Positions 1-8,379 of a DNA stretch of 35,172 bases are shown here, piece after piece. Source of the DNA: Candidatus Caccousia avicola (GTDB taxonomy: Bacteria > Bacillota > Clostridia > Oscillospirales > Acutalibacteraceae); contig DVGZ01000057.1 in the NCBI GenBank assembly GCA_018712435.1, positions 1 through 35,172 on the forward strand, read 5' to 3'. How positions within the stretch are numbered: position 1 is the first letter of the stretch; every line of letters starts with the position of its first letter. The notes under the pieces are model-generated. The model did not search any database and was not told where the DNA came from. It saw only the letters and a program-made list of their open reading frames with translations. Both the position numbers and the translations under genes were made by a program.

Positions 1-732
1 AGTTCCCCCTCGCGACATGGAGCGAAGTATGTTATAATCATGGTGGGCCTGGCAAAAAGCCTGTGAAGAGTAGACAGCTCCCTGGTCGGTGTGCAAGACT
101 AACTGGGATGTCTGCTCTTCTCTTTTGTCCATCCGCTTCTTCAATTCTTCAAGGCAGTGATAGTAAGGCTTGTTGCTTCCCGCTTGAGATGTAACGCTGT
201 GCGCAAGGATCTCGTTGTTAAAGGTGTCCAGAAGGATAGTCCATTCCCAGTAAGTATTTCCAACCTTGAACATGGTCATATCGGAAACGACAAGCTGGAG
301 CGGCCGGGTCGCGTTCCAGCGTCCTCTGACCTCATTGGCAAAAAGGACACTTTCCTCACCGGGAGGCTGATAGCGGTGCTTTCTGGCTTTTGAGCGGATC
401 CCCGCGGCCTTACAGCACTTGTGAGCCAGGTTGTGAGAAAAGACCCATCCCGTTTCTGAAAACACATCCAGCGCCAGGCGATGGTATCCATGCGAGGGAT
501 GTTTTTCGTGGGCTGTCCTTAACAGCTCTGTCAGCACGATCCGATTCTGCTCATGGCGGTTGGGCGTTCCTTTTCTCTGCCGCCACTTGTAATAGCCGGA
601 GCGGTTTACGCCCATGAGCCGACACAGAAAATCTACCGGGTACTTTATCCTCAGTTCCTCGATGACTTCGTAGTCTTTCCTTTGCCAGTAACGTATTCCT
701 TGCTTGCACCAGCTCCTTCCACCCAATACCCT
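1..732 (-). CDS. IS3-family transposase OrfB (DDE integrase domain), partial
   Basis: This is the open frame in the -1 register relative to orfA, still open at the window start. Visible are the HTH_21-like segment (GYYKWRQRKGTPNRH, then HGYHRLAL), the first catalytic Asp in VVSDMTMFKVGNTYWEW and the second in LHTDQGAVYSS. The final part read is MSRGGT, just ahead of the expected catalytic Glu, which is outside the window. There is no convincing independent start with an SD; the protein is probably made as an OrfAB fusion through the frameshift site at 732-738, and the coordinate given is the first codon after the slip. No stop interrupts the portion seen, so the transposase may be intact. Confidence 0.88.
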
Positions 733-1025
733 TTTTTTAACCGGGCGATCTCCACTTCCTGTTTAGCGATGATGAGCCGCAGCCGATCCACTTCGCTGAG
801 TGACTTACTGGTATGCAGCGCGGCATACGGGTTTCCGTTCTTTGGCTCCAGTGCTTCCTCGCCATCTTCCAGATACCGCTTCACCCAAGCGGATACCAGA
901 CTATGCCCCACTCCGTATTTCCTCTCGATTTCCGTGATTGAAATATGCTCGTCCAAGTGCAGACGTATGAAGCGCAGCTTTTCCTCTTTGCTCCACTTTC
1001 GATGCGGTGTCCCTTTCTTTCCCAT
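651..1025 (-). CDS. IS3-family OrfA, HTH DNA-binding protein
   Basis: 124 residues. Residues about 10-55 form a helix-turn-helix of the HTH_Tnp/HTH_28 type (EEKLRFIRLHLDEH, then SITEIERKYGVGHSLVSAWV) that binds the IS ends. Residues about 78-98 (SEVDRLRLIIAKQEVEIARL) form the leucine-zipper-like helix used for dimerisation in IS3 OrfA proteins. The start is supported by AGGAGG about 7 bases upstream of the ATG. The C-terminal end after the A7 run is read only when no frameshift occurs. Alone, OrfA usually acts as a regulator of transposition; fused to OrfB it gives the active transposase. Confidence 0.88.
   Translation of the reverse strand: MGKKGTPHRKWSKEEKLRFIRLHLDEHISITEIERKYGVGHSLVSAWVKRYLEDGEEALEPKNGNPYAALHTSKSLSEVDRLRLIIAKQEVEIARLKKGYWVEGAGASKEYVTGKGKTTKSSRN
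732..738 (-). promoter_or_regulatory. A7 slippery site for -1 ribosomal frameshifting (orfA to orfB)
   Basis: On the minus strand the OrfA codons TTA AAA AAA GGG give the run AAAAAAAG. Slipping back one base changes the reading to AGG GTA TTG and enters the orfB frame without a stop. An in-frame TAA at 763-765 closes the -1 frame upstream, so this run is the only convincing place to change frame. A-rich heptamers are the known IS3-family frameshift signal; activity here is inferred. Confidence 0.75.
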
Positions 1026-1056
1026 TTTTCTACCTCCTTTTCTTCATCTTACCACG

Positions 1057-1095
1057 AAAAAAGTAGACACCCACACTTTTGTGAGTGTCTACTTT
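1057..1095 (-). terminator. Hairpin with T-run at the IS end, facing the glg operon
   Basis: Read on the minus strand, the arms AAGTAGACACTCAC and GTGGGTGTCTACTT pair over 14 positions (one wobble/mismatch) around the loop AAAAGT, followed by a run of six T (1062-1057, shared with the stem end). This is a good intrinsic terminator for transcripts leaving glgA, and it lies directly in front of orfA. On the plus strand only three T follow the stem. It may be part of the IS end, the original operon terminator, or a junction of both. Confidence 0.6.
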
Positions 1096-1159
1096 CAGTT
1101 TACAGGTGCACAGGGAATTTCCCTGCGGGGGCTGTGCTTTGTGTGTTTGGTTGGATGGC

Positions 1160-2584
1160 TTACTCCTTGAGCATGTCGCGGTACATGCGGATGTAGTCGT
1201 TCGCGGAACGGCCCCAGGAGTTGTCGCTCTTCATGGCGCGGTCAACGAGGATCTTCCAGCCGTCGGCCTGCGCGTAGCCCTCCAATGCACGGTGGATGGC
1301 ATAGAGCATGTCGCCGCCGTTGTAGCTCTGGAAGGTGAAGCCGTTGCCCTCGCCATCGCCGCTGTCCTGAATGGAATCCTTCAGGCCGCCGGTAGCGCGC
1401 ACCACCGGGATGGTGCCGTACCGCAGGGCGATCATCTGCGAAAGGCCGCAGGGCTCGCTCTTGCTGGGCATGAGGAAGATATCGGCGCCCGCGTAGATCT
1501 TGCGGGACAGCTCCGGCACGAAGCCGAAGCAGGCGCAGAGCCGGCCGGGATATTTGTTCTGCATCTCACGGAAGAACGTCTCGTATTCGTAGTCGCCCGA
1601 GCCGAGGATGACGAACTGGATGTTCGATTCCCACATCAGCTGATCAAGCGTCTCCTTCACGAGATCCAGCCCCTTGTGCGCCACCATGCGGGTCACCATG
1701 CCGATGAGCGGTACGTCGGGCGTTTCCGCGAGGTTCAGCCGCTTCTGGAGCTCCAGCTTGTTCACGGCCTTGCCGGACATATCCTGCACGGAGTAGTTCG
1801 CGTAGATATCCTTGTCCGTCTCGGGGTTGTAGCTTTCCGTGTCGATGCCGTTGAGAATGCCGCTGAGCTTCCAGGAGCGCTCCCGCAGGATGGTGTCCAT
1901 CTTGTGGGAGAACCACGGATCCAGAATCTCCTCCGCGTACGTCGGGCTGACGGTGGTCACGCGGTTGGCCGTCTCGATCGCGCCCTTCATCATGTTGACG
2001 CAGTTGTCGTATTCGAGCAGCGGCAGAGCCGAGCCCGGAATACCGAGCACATCCTCCAGCAGCTCCTTGCCGTATTTGCCCTGATACTGGATGTTGTGGA
2101 TCGTGAACACCGTCTTGATGCCGCGATACCACTCGTTATTGGCATAGAAGATGCTGTAGTACACCGGAACGAGAGCCGTCTGCCAGTCGTTGCAGTGGAT
2201 CACATCCGGGTGGAAGTCGATATAGGGCAGCATTTCCAGCGCGGCGCGGCTGAGGAACGCAAAGCGCTCCGCGTCGTCGTAATGGCCGTAAAGGCCCTTG
2301 CGCTTGAAATAATACTGGTTGTCGATCAGGTAGTAGATCACCCCGCCGGAACGCGCTTCAAACACGCCGCAATACTGCCGGCGCCATGCCACCGGAACGG
2401 AAAGGCTGGTGATGAATTTCATGTTGTCGCGCAGGGACTGCGGGATTTCCTCGTAGAGCGGCATGACCACGCGGCAGCCGATGAGACGGGCGCGCAGCGC
2501 CTGCGGCAGGGAACCCGCCACATCCGCCAGACCGCCCGTCGCGGCAAAGGGCCTTGCTTCACTGGTGCAGTATAAAACCTTCAT
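1160..2584 (-). CDS. glgA: Glycogen synthase (ADP-glucose type, GT5)
   Basis: 474 residues, normal for bacterial GlgA. It transfers glucose from ADP-glucose to the non-reducing end of alpha-1,4-glucan. The N-terminal GT5 domain begins MKVLYCTSEARPF; the C-terminal GT-B half contains MPSKSEPCGLSQMIALRYG and RATGGLKDS, the region of the catalytic Glu and the phosphate-binding loop. The classical KTGGL motif near residue 16 reads ATGGL here, so the lysine known to contact ADP-glucose in E. coli GlgA is an alanine. The SD GAGAGGAGAAG precedes the ATG. It is the last gene of the glgBCDA operon, 55 bases after glgD. Identification is secure; the effect of the Lys-to-Ala change is unknown. Confidence 0.95.
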   Translation of the reverse strand: MKVLYCTSEARPFAATGGLADVAGSLPQALRARLIGCRVVMPLYEEIPQSLRDNMKFITSLSVPVAWRRQYCGVFEARSGGVIYYLIDNQYYFKRKGLYGHYDDAERFAFLSRAALEMLPYIDFHPDVIHCNDWQTALVPVYYSIFYANNEWYRGIKTVFTIHNIQYQGKYGKELLEDVLGIPGSALPLLEYDNCVNMMKGAIETANRVTTVSPTYAEEILDPWFSHKMDTILRERSWKLSGILNGIDTESYNPETDKDIYANYSVQDMSGKAVNKLELQKRLNLAETPDVPLIGMVTRMVAHKGLDLVKETLDQLMWESNIQFVILGSGDYEYETFFREMQNKYPGRLCACFGFVPELSRKIYAGADIFLMPSKSEPCGLSQMIALRYGTIPVVRATGGLKDSIQDSGDGEGNGFTFQSYNGGDMLYAIHRALEGYAQADGWKILVDRAMKSDNSWGRSANDYIRMYRDMLKE

Positions 2585-2639
2585 AAGTGCTTCTCCTCTC
2601 GTTTGCCGCGCGGTGTTCGCCCGGCTGGGACGCGGGCGG

Positions 2640-3755
2640 TCAGACGATCGCGCCCTTGCTGATGTATACGGGATAGGACTGGAAGCCCATCAGCGAGCGC
2701 TCCTCTTTGATTTCCACATCTTTATCCACCACCACATAGTTCAGGCGGCAGTTCTGGCCGATCACGCTGTCCTGCATGATCACGCAGTTTTCAAGTCTCG
2801 CGCCCTTTTCCACCCGCACGCCGCGGAAGAGCACGCAGTTTTCCACCGTGCCCTCGATCACGCAGCCGTCCGCGATGATGCTGTTTGCCACATTGGCGCC
2901 CAGGCCGTAGCGGGCGGGCATGTCGTCGCGCACCTTCGTGTAGATCGGGCGGTTCGGGTTGAACAGCTCCGCGCGCACCTTCGGCTGCATCAGCGTCATG
3001 TTGGCCTCAAAGTAGGAGTTCATCGAGCAGATCGTCTGCACCGTGCCCTCAAACTCATAGCCGTAGATGCGGTAGTTCTTCACGTTCCTCTGCAGGAAAT
3101 CGCGCTTGAAGTTGAACATGTTGCGGCTTACGCAGTCGCTGATCATGCTGATCAGCAGCTCGCGCTTCATGACGAGGATGCTCATGCCGTGATTGCACTC
3201 GCCGTCAATGGCGGGGGAGATGAGCATATCGAGAATGCGGCCGTCCGGCGCAAGCGTGTAGACCGTCGGATCGCTGCTGCCCGCCGGGATCTTGCCGAAG
3301 CGGTACACCAGCGTGATGTCGGCCTCCTGGCGCAGATGGAAGGCCAGCACGTCGCTGTAGTCGATGTTGCAGATCATATCGCAGTCCGAGAGGGCGACGT
3401 ATTCCTCGCGGGAGTTGTGCAGGAAACGGGTGATGGAGGCCAGATATTCCACGCGGCTGTTCGGAATCGCGCTCGCGTCGCCGAAGGGCGGCAGGATGAA
3501 CAGGCCCTCTCTCTTGCGGGAGAGATCCCACGCCTTGCCGGAGCCGAGGTGGTCCATCAGGGACTGATAGTTGTTCTTGGTGATGACGCCGACCTTGTTG
3601 ATGCCGGAATTCACCATGTTGGAGAGCGGGAAGTCGATCAGACGGTAGCGGCCGCCGAAGGGCACGCTGCCCATGGCGCGCTTTTCCGTCAGCTCCCGGA
3701 TGTTTTCATCGTGTACGTTGGAGAACAAAACTCCCAGCATATTATTGGCACGCAT
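2640..3755 (-). CDS. glgD: GlgD, regulatory subunit of glucose-1-phosphate adenylyltransferase
   Basis: 371 residues. It is a paralogue of GlgC, with PFGGRYRLIDFPLSN near residue 30 and a C-terminal left-handed beta-helix region of hexapeptide type. The N-terminal nucleotide-binding loop GGQGSRL found in GlgC is absent (the segment reads LFSNVHDENIREL), which is the known signature of GlgD. In Firmicutes GlgD has little activity alone and stimulates GlgC in a GlgCD heterotetramer. Start and stop are coupled to glgC: the sequence is TAATG, sharing one base, with the SD GAGGAGGG inside the end of glgC. This supports a fixed subunit ratio. Confidence 0.93.
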   Translation of the reverse strand: MRANNMLGVLFSNVHDENIRELTEKRAMGSVPFGGRYRLIDFPLSNMVNSGINKVGVITKNNYQSLMDHLGSGKAWDLSRKREGLFILPPFGDASAIPNSRVEYLASITRFLHNSREEYVALSDCDMICNIDYSDVLAFHLRQEADITLVYRFGKIPAGSSDPTVYTLAPDGRILDMLISPAIDGECNHGMSILVMKRELLISMISDCVSRNMFNFKRDFLQRNVKNYRIYGYEFEGTVQTICSMNSYFEANMTLMQPKVRAELFNPNRPIYTKVRDDMPARYGLGANVANSIIADGCVIEGTVENCVLFRGVRVEKGARLENCVIMQDSVIGQNCRLNYVVVDKDVEIKEERSLMGFQSYPVYISKGAIV

Positions 3756-4978
3756 TATTTTGTTCCCTCCTCATAAGTGGTTCCCTCTTCGATCATGGCC
3801 TTGGGCGGCACGACCGCGCCGGGAGCGATGGTGCAGTCCGCGCCGACGACGGCGACGCCCCACTCTTCCTTGTTGTCAATGTCCTCGGGGCGTGCGCCGA
3901 CATGCGCGCCCTTGCCGATCACGGTATTTTCGGAGATGATGGCGTACTGAACGACAGCGCCTTCCTCCACGCGGCTGCCGGGCATGATGATGGAATCCTT
4001 CACCACGGCGCCCGGAGCGATGTACGCGCCGGCAAACAGCACGGCGAAATCAATCTCGCCGTACACGTTGCAGCCCTCCGCCACGAGCGAATTCTGCACG
4101 ACGGCGTCCTTGGCCACATACTGCGGCGGCATGACGGGGTTTCTCGAATAGATTTTCCAGCTGTCCTCGCTCAGATCCAGAGAGCCGTTCGGGTCCAGCA
4201 GGTCCATGTTGGACTCCCACAGGCTTTCGATGGTTCCCACGTCCTTCCAGTAGCCCTGGAATTCGTAGGCAAACATGCGCTCGCCCGCGTTGAGCATGTT
4301 CGGGAGCACGTTCTTGCCGAAGTCGTTCGAGGATTTCGGATCGGCCTCGTCCTCGATCAGATACTTGCGCAGCTTGCTCCAGGTGAACACATAGATGCCC
4401 ATGGAGGCCTTTGTGCTCTTGGGCACCTTGGGCTTCTCGTCGAACTCATAGATGGAGTTGTCCTCTCTGGTGTTCAGGATACCAAAGCGGGAGGCCTCCG
4501 AGAGCGGCACGTCGATGACGGCGATGGTGCAGTCGGCTTCCTTCTCCTTGTGGTAAGCCACCATCTTGGAGTAATCCATCTTGTAAATGTGGTCGCCGGA
4601 GAGCACCACGACATAGTCGGGCTGATAGCGATCGATGAAGTTGATGTTCTGATAGATAGCGTTGGCCGTTCCCTTGTACCAGTCGGATTTCTTGCCGCGC
4701 TGGTAGGGGGGCAGAACGTGAACGCCGCCGTACATGCTGTCGAGATCCCACGGCTGTCCGCTTCCGATGTACTCGTTGAGCTCGAGCGGCTGATACTGCG
4801 TGAGCACGCCGACCGTCTCAATACCGGAATTGACACAGTTTGAAAGGGGGAAGTCGATGATACGGTATTTTCCTCCGTATGGGACCGCGGGTTTCGCCAG
4901 ATTCTTTGTGAGTACTCCAAGTCTGCTGCCCTGTCCACCGGCCAGCAGCATTGCCACAATTTCCTGCTTTGGCAACAT
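3755..4978 (-). CDS. glgC: Glucose-1-phosphate adenylyltransferase, catalytic subunit
   Basis: 407 residues. It makes ADP-glucose from ATP and glucose 1-phosphate, the committed step of glycogen synthesis. Visible motifs are the nucleotide loop GGQGSRL (residues 14-20), [16 protein letters not shown] (33-48), [11 protein letters not shown] with the catalytic-region Asp129, and FDEKPK with Lys182, matching the glucose-1-phosphate lysine of the family. The last third is a hexapeptide beta-helix domain. The start is supported by AAGGAGGG 9 bases upstream. It lies 73 bases after glgB and overlaps glgD by one base. The allosteric effectors cannot be read from sequence. Confidence 0.96.
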   Translation of the reverse strand: MLPKQEIVAMLLAGGQGSRLGVLTKNLAKPAVPYGGKYRIIDFPLSNCVNSGIETVGVLTQYQPLELNEYIGSGQPWDLDSMYGGVHVLPPYQRGKKSDWYKGTANAIYQNINFIDRYQPDYVVVLSGDHIYKMDYSKMVAYHKEKEADCTIAVIDVPLSEASRFGILNTREDNSIYEFDEKPKVPKSTKASMGIYVFTWSKLRKYLIEDEADPKSSNDFGKNVLPNMLNAGERMFAYEFQGYWKDVGTIESLWESNMDLLDPNGSLDLSEDSWKIYSRNPVMPPQYVAKDAVVQNSLVAEGCNVYGEIDFAVLFAGAYIAPGAVVKDSIIMPGSRVEEGAVVQYAIISENTVIGKGAHVGARPEDIDNKEEWGVAVVGADCTIAPGAVVPPKAMIEEGTTYEEGTK

Positions 4979-5051
4979 GGAAAATTCCCTCCTTGTATAG
5001 AATATGAAAAGATCAAATGGATGATCTTACCAGTGATGGAAAGCGCCGCTG

Positions 5052-7151
5052 TTACGCGTCGTCCGTCTTTTTCCGGCGGCCGCGCGCGGGCTTTTTCGCC
5101 GCGGGTTCTCCGGCGGGCTTTGTCTCCTTCCCGGCGGCTTTTGTCTGCCGGGCGGACCCCTTCTCCTTGACGGACTTCGTCTCTCTGGCGGGTTTGGCCT
5201 CCTTGGCCGCGGGCTGTGCCTGCACGGCGGAAATCTTTTTGCGCTGCGGCTTCTTTCTTCTGCACCGCAGGTACAAAACGGACATCGGGGGCAGATCCAG
5301 CTCCATGGATTCCTCACAGCCGTGCATCGGTACGGCGGAGGTCTTGATGGTATTGCCGTTTGTGATGCCGGAGCCGCCGTACTCGGCGCGGTCGGAGGAG
5401 AAAACCTCCTCATAGATGCCGGGCGTGGGCGCGCCGATCCGGTAGCCCTTGCGTTCTACCGGGACGAAGTTGCACACAACCACCAGCTCCCCGCCGTTCT
5501 TGTCGATGCGGCGGAAAGCGATGACGCTCTGGGTGTAGTCGTCGTTGGAAATCCAGCTGAAGCCCTCCCACGAGAAATCCACCTCCCAGAGAGCGGGGGT
5601 GTTGAGATAGAAATGGTTCAGATCGCGGAAGAAGGATTGCTGCTTGCGGTGCTGCGGGTATTGCAGCAGCAGCCAGTCCAGCTCCTTCTCATAGTTCCAC
5701 TCAATGAACTGGCCGAATTCGCTGCCCATAAACAGAAGCTTTTTGCCCGGGTGCGCCATCATGTAGGAGAGGAAGGCGCGCACCCCGGCGAATTTCTGCT
5801 CGTTGTCGCCGGGCATTTTATTCATCAGCGAGCACTTGCCGTGCACCACCTCGTCGTGCGAGATCGGCAGAATGTAGTTCTCGGAGAAGGCGTAGAAGAA
5901 CGAAAACGTGATGTTGTCGTGGTTGAATTTGCGGTAGATGGGGTCAAGGGACATGTAATGGAGCATGTCGTTCATCCAGCCCATGTTCCATTTGTAGTTG
6001 AAGCCCAGTCCGCCGCAGTCCGTCGGCTTGCTTACCATCGGCCAGGAGGTGGACTCCTCCGCGATCATCATGACCTCCGGGAAGAGGGAGAACACGGATT
6101 CGTTGAGCCGCTGCAAGAATGCCACGGCTTCCAGATTTTCCTTGCCGCCGTCCTTGTTCGGCAGCCATTCGCCGTCGCGGCGGCTGTAGTCCAGATAGAG
6201 CATCGAGGCCACCGCGTCCACGCGGATGCCGTCGATGTGATATTTCTCAAGCCAGAACACGGCGCTGGAGATGAGGAAGCTGACCACCTCGCACCGCCCG
6301 TAATCAAACACGAGCGTGCCCCAGTCCTTGTGCTCGCCCTTTCGGGGATCGGCGTACTCATAGCACGGCGTGCCGTCAAAGCGCGCCAGACCGGCTTCGT
6401 CCTTGGGGAAGTGCGCCGGGACCCAGTCCATGATGACGCCCAGGCCCGCCTTGTGGAATTTGTTGACAAAGCTCATGAAATCCTTCGGGGTGCCATAGCG
6501 CGAGGTGGGGGCGAAGTAGCCCGTCACCTGGTAGCCCCACGAGCCGTCGAAGGGATATTCCGTCAGCGGCATCAATTCGACGTGCGTATAGCCCATGTCC
6601 AGCAGGTATGGAATGAGCTCGTCCGCCAGCTTGTCATAGGAAAAGACGTTGCCGTCCGCGTACCGGCGCCAGGAGCCCGCGTGCACCTCGTAGATGTTGA
6701 CGGGGCGGCTGTAGTGCGGCTTCGCGGCCTTGTGGCGGAACCACGCGTCGTCCTCCCAGGCAAAGCCCTCAATGTCGCAGTAGATCGAGGAATTGTTCGG
6801 CCGTGTTTCAAAGTGGTAGGCATACGGATCGCTCTTGAGCACCTTCGTGCCGTCCTGCTTCACAATGCAGAACTTATACACGGAGTATTGCTCCAGCTCA
6901 AAAGGCAGGATTGCCTCCCAAACGCCGTTTTCACTGATCTTTTCGAGGGGATGCTTCTCGTCATCCCAGTTATTGAAGTCTCCCACCAGCGAAACAGCCT
7001 GGGCGTTCGGCGCCCAGACACGGCAGGCCATGCCCGGATGTTCGGGATCCCCCGCTCTCCGCAGCCCCATATATTCATAGGCCTTGCTGTTGGTGCCCTG
7101 ATGGAACAGATAAAGCGGAACGCTGTTTTTGGAGTTGACTTCCTTCTGCAT
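5052..7151 (-). CDS. glgB: 1,4-alpha-glucan branching enzyme with a basic C-terminal tail
   Basis: 699 residues. It cuts alpha-1,4 chains and re-attaches them by alpha-1,6 bonds. A CBM48 domain lies at about 35-115 ([18 protein letters not shown]). The GH13 barrel follows with all four conserved regions: [10 protein letters not shown] (242-251), GIRVDAV with nucleophile Asp312, MMIAEEST with acid/base Glu365, and [10 protein letters not shown] with Asp433. The C-terminal beta domain ends at about 628 (PPMSVLYLR). A further 71 residues (629-699), made almost only of Lys, Ala, Glu, Pro, Arg, Thr and Gly, form a disordered histone-H1-like tail that usual GlgB proteins lack. AGGAGG lies 8 bases before the ATG. 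First gene of glgBCDA. Confidence 0.96.
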   Translation of the reverse strand: MQKEVNSKNSVPLYLFHQGTNSKAYEYMGLRRAGDPEHPGMACRVWAPNAQAVSLVGDFNNWDDEKHPLEKISENGVWEAILPFELEQYSVYKFCIVKQDGTKVLKSDPYAYHFETRPNNSSIYCDIEGFAWEDDAWFRHKAAKPHYSRPVNIYEVHAGSWRRYADGNVFSYDKLADELIPYLLDMGYTHVELMPLTEYPFDGSWGYQVTGYFAPTSRYGTPKDFMSFVNKFHKAGLGVIMDWVPAHFPKDEAGLARFDGTPCYEYADPRKGEHKDWGTLVFDYGRCEVVSFLISSAVFWLEKYHIDGIRVDAVASMLYLDYSRRDGEWLPNKDGGKENLEAVAFLQRLNESVFSLFPEVMMIAEESTSWPMVSKPTDCGGLGFNYKWNMGWMNDMLHYMSLDPIYRKFNHDNITFSFFYAFSENYILPISHDEVVHGKCSLMNKMPGDNEQKFAGVRAFLSYMMAHPGKKLLFMGSEFGQFIEWNYEKELDWLLLQYPQHRKQQSFFRDLNHFYLNTPALWEVDFSWEGFSWISNDDYTQSVIAFRRIDKNGGELVVVCNFVPVERKGYRIGAPTPGIYEEVFSSDRAEYGGSGITNGNTIKTSAVPMHGCEESMELDLPPMSVLYLRCRRKKPQRKKISAVQAQPAAKEAKPARETKSVKEKGSARQTKAAGKETKPAGEPAAKKPARGRRKKTDDA

Positions 7152-7187
7152 GGAACCATCCTCCTCTATGCAAATTTCTTACTTCTA

Positions 7188-7215
7188 ATCATATCACAAA
7201 GGTGAGAAATATCAA
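7188..7215 (-). promoter_or_regulatory. Predicted sigma-A promoter of the glgBCDA operon
   Basis: On the minus strand TTGATA (7210-7215) is separated by 16 bases from TATGAT (7188-7193), and the -10 box is preceded by TG at the extended -10 position. The implied start is near 7180, giving a leader of about 30 bases that includes the SD. A second candidate -10 with TG extension, TGCTATACT on the minus strand (core 7317-7322), lies about 130 bases further upstream without a good -35. Confidence 0.65.
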
Positions 7216-7377
7216 GTTTTTCCGTCATTTTCTTAAAGATTTTCCGCTTTTAGCCAACTTGTATTAGTTGATTTGTTACAAAATACACAGAAACCGGGCA
7301 GGAAGAATTCCATTTCAGTATAGCACGGAGGGAATGTCGAATTTGTTCGAAAGCGATCTTTTCAAAATATTGCTTTC

Positions 7378-7396
7378 TGTTTATTTTAAATAAACA
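7378..7396. repeat. Perfect AT-rich palindrome between the GH remnant and glgB
   Basis: TGTTTATTT and AAATAAACA are exact inverted repeats around a single central T. The site lies 29 bases downstream of the glycoside hydrolase remnant and about 60 bases upstream of the distal glgB -10 candidate. It could be an operator or, for the remnant, a weak hairpin. It does not match the LacI-type site at 8225-8242. Confidence 0.4.
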
Positions 7397-7424
7397 ATAT
7401 ATACCAAAAATTTCCTTTCCCGGC

Positions 7425-8173
7425 TCAACGCAGCAGCGTCAGACACGCGAGCAGAGCCGCGGCGGGAACCTCCCGATCCGCTTCGGAGACAGCAAGCTCC
7501 TCCCCGTTGACAGCGGCGCGCACCCCGGCGGGAACGCGGAAAACGACCGGCGCCTGCGGATCACCCTCCACGGTGCACAGCAGCCCGTTCTCCTTCTTTT
7601 CAAAGCGCACGCTCACGCTTCCGCCGGGGACAGGCACGTTCTCCAGCGCGGCATTTTCCCAGCCGGCGGGCGGGCAGGGGGCAATCACAAGCCGCCCCTC
7701 GTTCGCGTCCGGCTGCACGCCGAAGAAATAGCGCACGATCGGCACGAAGGCGGCGTATACCGTCCACGCCTGCACAAAGCAGCCGTAGTCCGGGGACATC
7801 TCCGAAAGGCTGGCCGGACCCGCCATGCCGAAGGTGGAGAACATGCGGCGCAGCAGGTCGAGGGCACGGTCCGGATGGCCGTATTGCCGAGCGTGCTGCC
7901 GTAGCCGCCGCCGGACTGCTCCACGCCCCAGGGCGCGACACGGCAGGTGTCCGCCGCCACCCAGGTGTCCGTGTGGTTGGTGCCCTGATCGCGGAAGCGC
8001 AGCCAGAAGCCGTCAAACAGTTTGATCGGGTGCAGCCAGACGCCGCCCATCTCGTGGTCCTGATGATGTCCGAAGTCGGGGAAATAGCCCTCCTGCGTGG
8101 TGATTACCTTGACAGCCTCGCTGGAGCAGAGGCAGAATCTTCTCGCGGCGTTGGTGGTTTCCTGAAGTTTCAT
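7425..8173 (-). pseudogene. Remnant of a six-hairpin-type glycoside hydrolase, internally deleted and frameshifted
   Basis: The 5' part (8173 to about 7885) encodes an N-terminal domain with GYFPDFGHHQDHEMGGVW, IKLFDGFWLRF and DTWVAADTCRVAPWGVEQ. At about 7880 the frame changes; the other frame continues as YGHPDRALDLLRRM, then SEMSPDYGCFVQAWTVYAAF, FFGVQPDA and PPAGWENAALENV, the C-terminal end typical of large (alpha/alpha)6 glycosidases such as the GH78/debranching-enzyme-like group. The middle of the catalytic domain, several hundred residues in such enzymes, is missing, so this is a dead gene made by an internal deletion plus frame loss. The ATG has an AAGGAAAGGA SD about 10 bases upstream. 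A debranching role would fit the neighbouring glycogen operon but is inference; the family is not certain. Confidence 0.7.
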
Positions 8174-8224
8174 AATGAGATCGTTCCTTTCCTTTTGATT
8201 TTCCTTATTTTCTAAATTTTACGA

Positions 8225-8242
8225 ACCGAAATCGTTTTCGGT
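8225..8242. promoter_or_regulatory. LacI-family type operator palindrome
   Basis: ACCGAAATCGTTTTCGGT is an 18-base inverted repeat with a central CG, broken only at the two positions flanking that CG. The layout (AA-N-CG-N-TT core) is that of LacI-family operators; against the CcpA cre consensus TGWAANCGNTNWCA it differs mainly at the two outer bases. It lies 52 bases upstream of the glycoside hydrolase remnant start and 44 bases upstream of the MATE -35 box. No LacI regulator is encoded in the window. Confidence 0.6.
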
Positions 8243-8285
8243 ACTTGGTGAGTTTGCCGTTTTCACGAATTTGCGGTGGGGGCAG

Positions 8286-8314
8286 TTGCGCCCCGCACCG
8301 GAATTCGGTATACT
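8286..8314 (+). promoter_or_regulatory. Predicted promoter of the first MATE gene
   Basis: TTGCGC and TATACT are separated by 17 bases. The start would be about 60 bases before the ATG at 8380. The -35 match is moderate. Confidence 0.45.
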
Positions 8315-8379
8315 GAGGGTATTCCGCGCCGCCGCAGGGGCGGTGCGGTCAACCCAATTGTTATGGAGGAGGAAGAAAC

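Larger units (their letters stand above)
1..1104 (-). mobile_element. IS3-family insertion sequence, truncated by the window edge
   Basis: Two overlapping minus-strand frames, an HTH/leucine-zipper OrfA and a DDE-integrase OrfB in the -1 frame, are the hallmark of IS3-family elements. Only the OrfA-side end is present; the far end lies before position 1, so terminal repeats and target duplication cannot be compared. The outer boundary is uncertain. The sequence just outside orfA contains a long inverted repeat (1060-1095) and then TTTACA; IS3 ends usually finish in CA, so 1104 is a plausible limit, but about 1076 is also possible. The element sits about 55 bases downstream of glgA and is read in the same direction as the glycogen operon. 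Confidence 0.85.

Noticed and set aside
1111-1125. Palindrome CAGGGAATTTCCCTG just downstream of glgA as operon terminator
   Set aside because: The loop would be too small and no T-run follows; the hairpin at 1057-1095 is a much better candidate.
1085-2575. Long plus-strand open frames over glgA, and similar antisense frames over glgB, GH38, pflB and typA
   Set aside because: They are shadows created by GC-biased third positions; their translations are rich in V, H, A, R and show no domains, while the opposite strand carries complete known enzymes.
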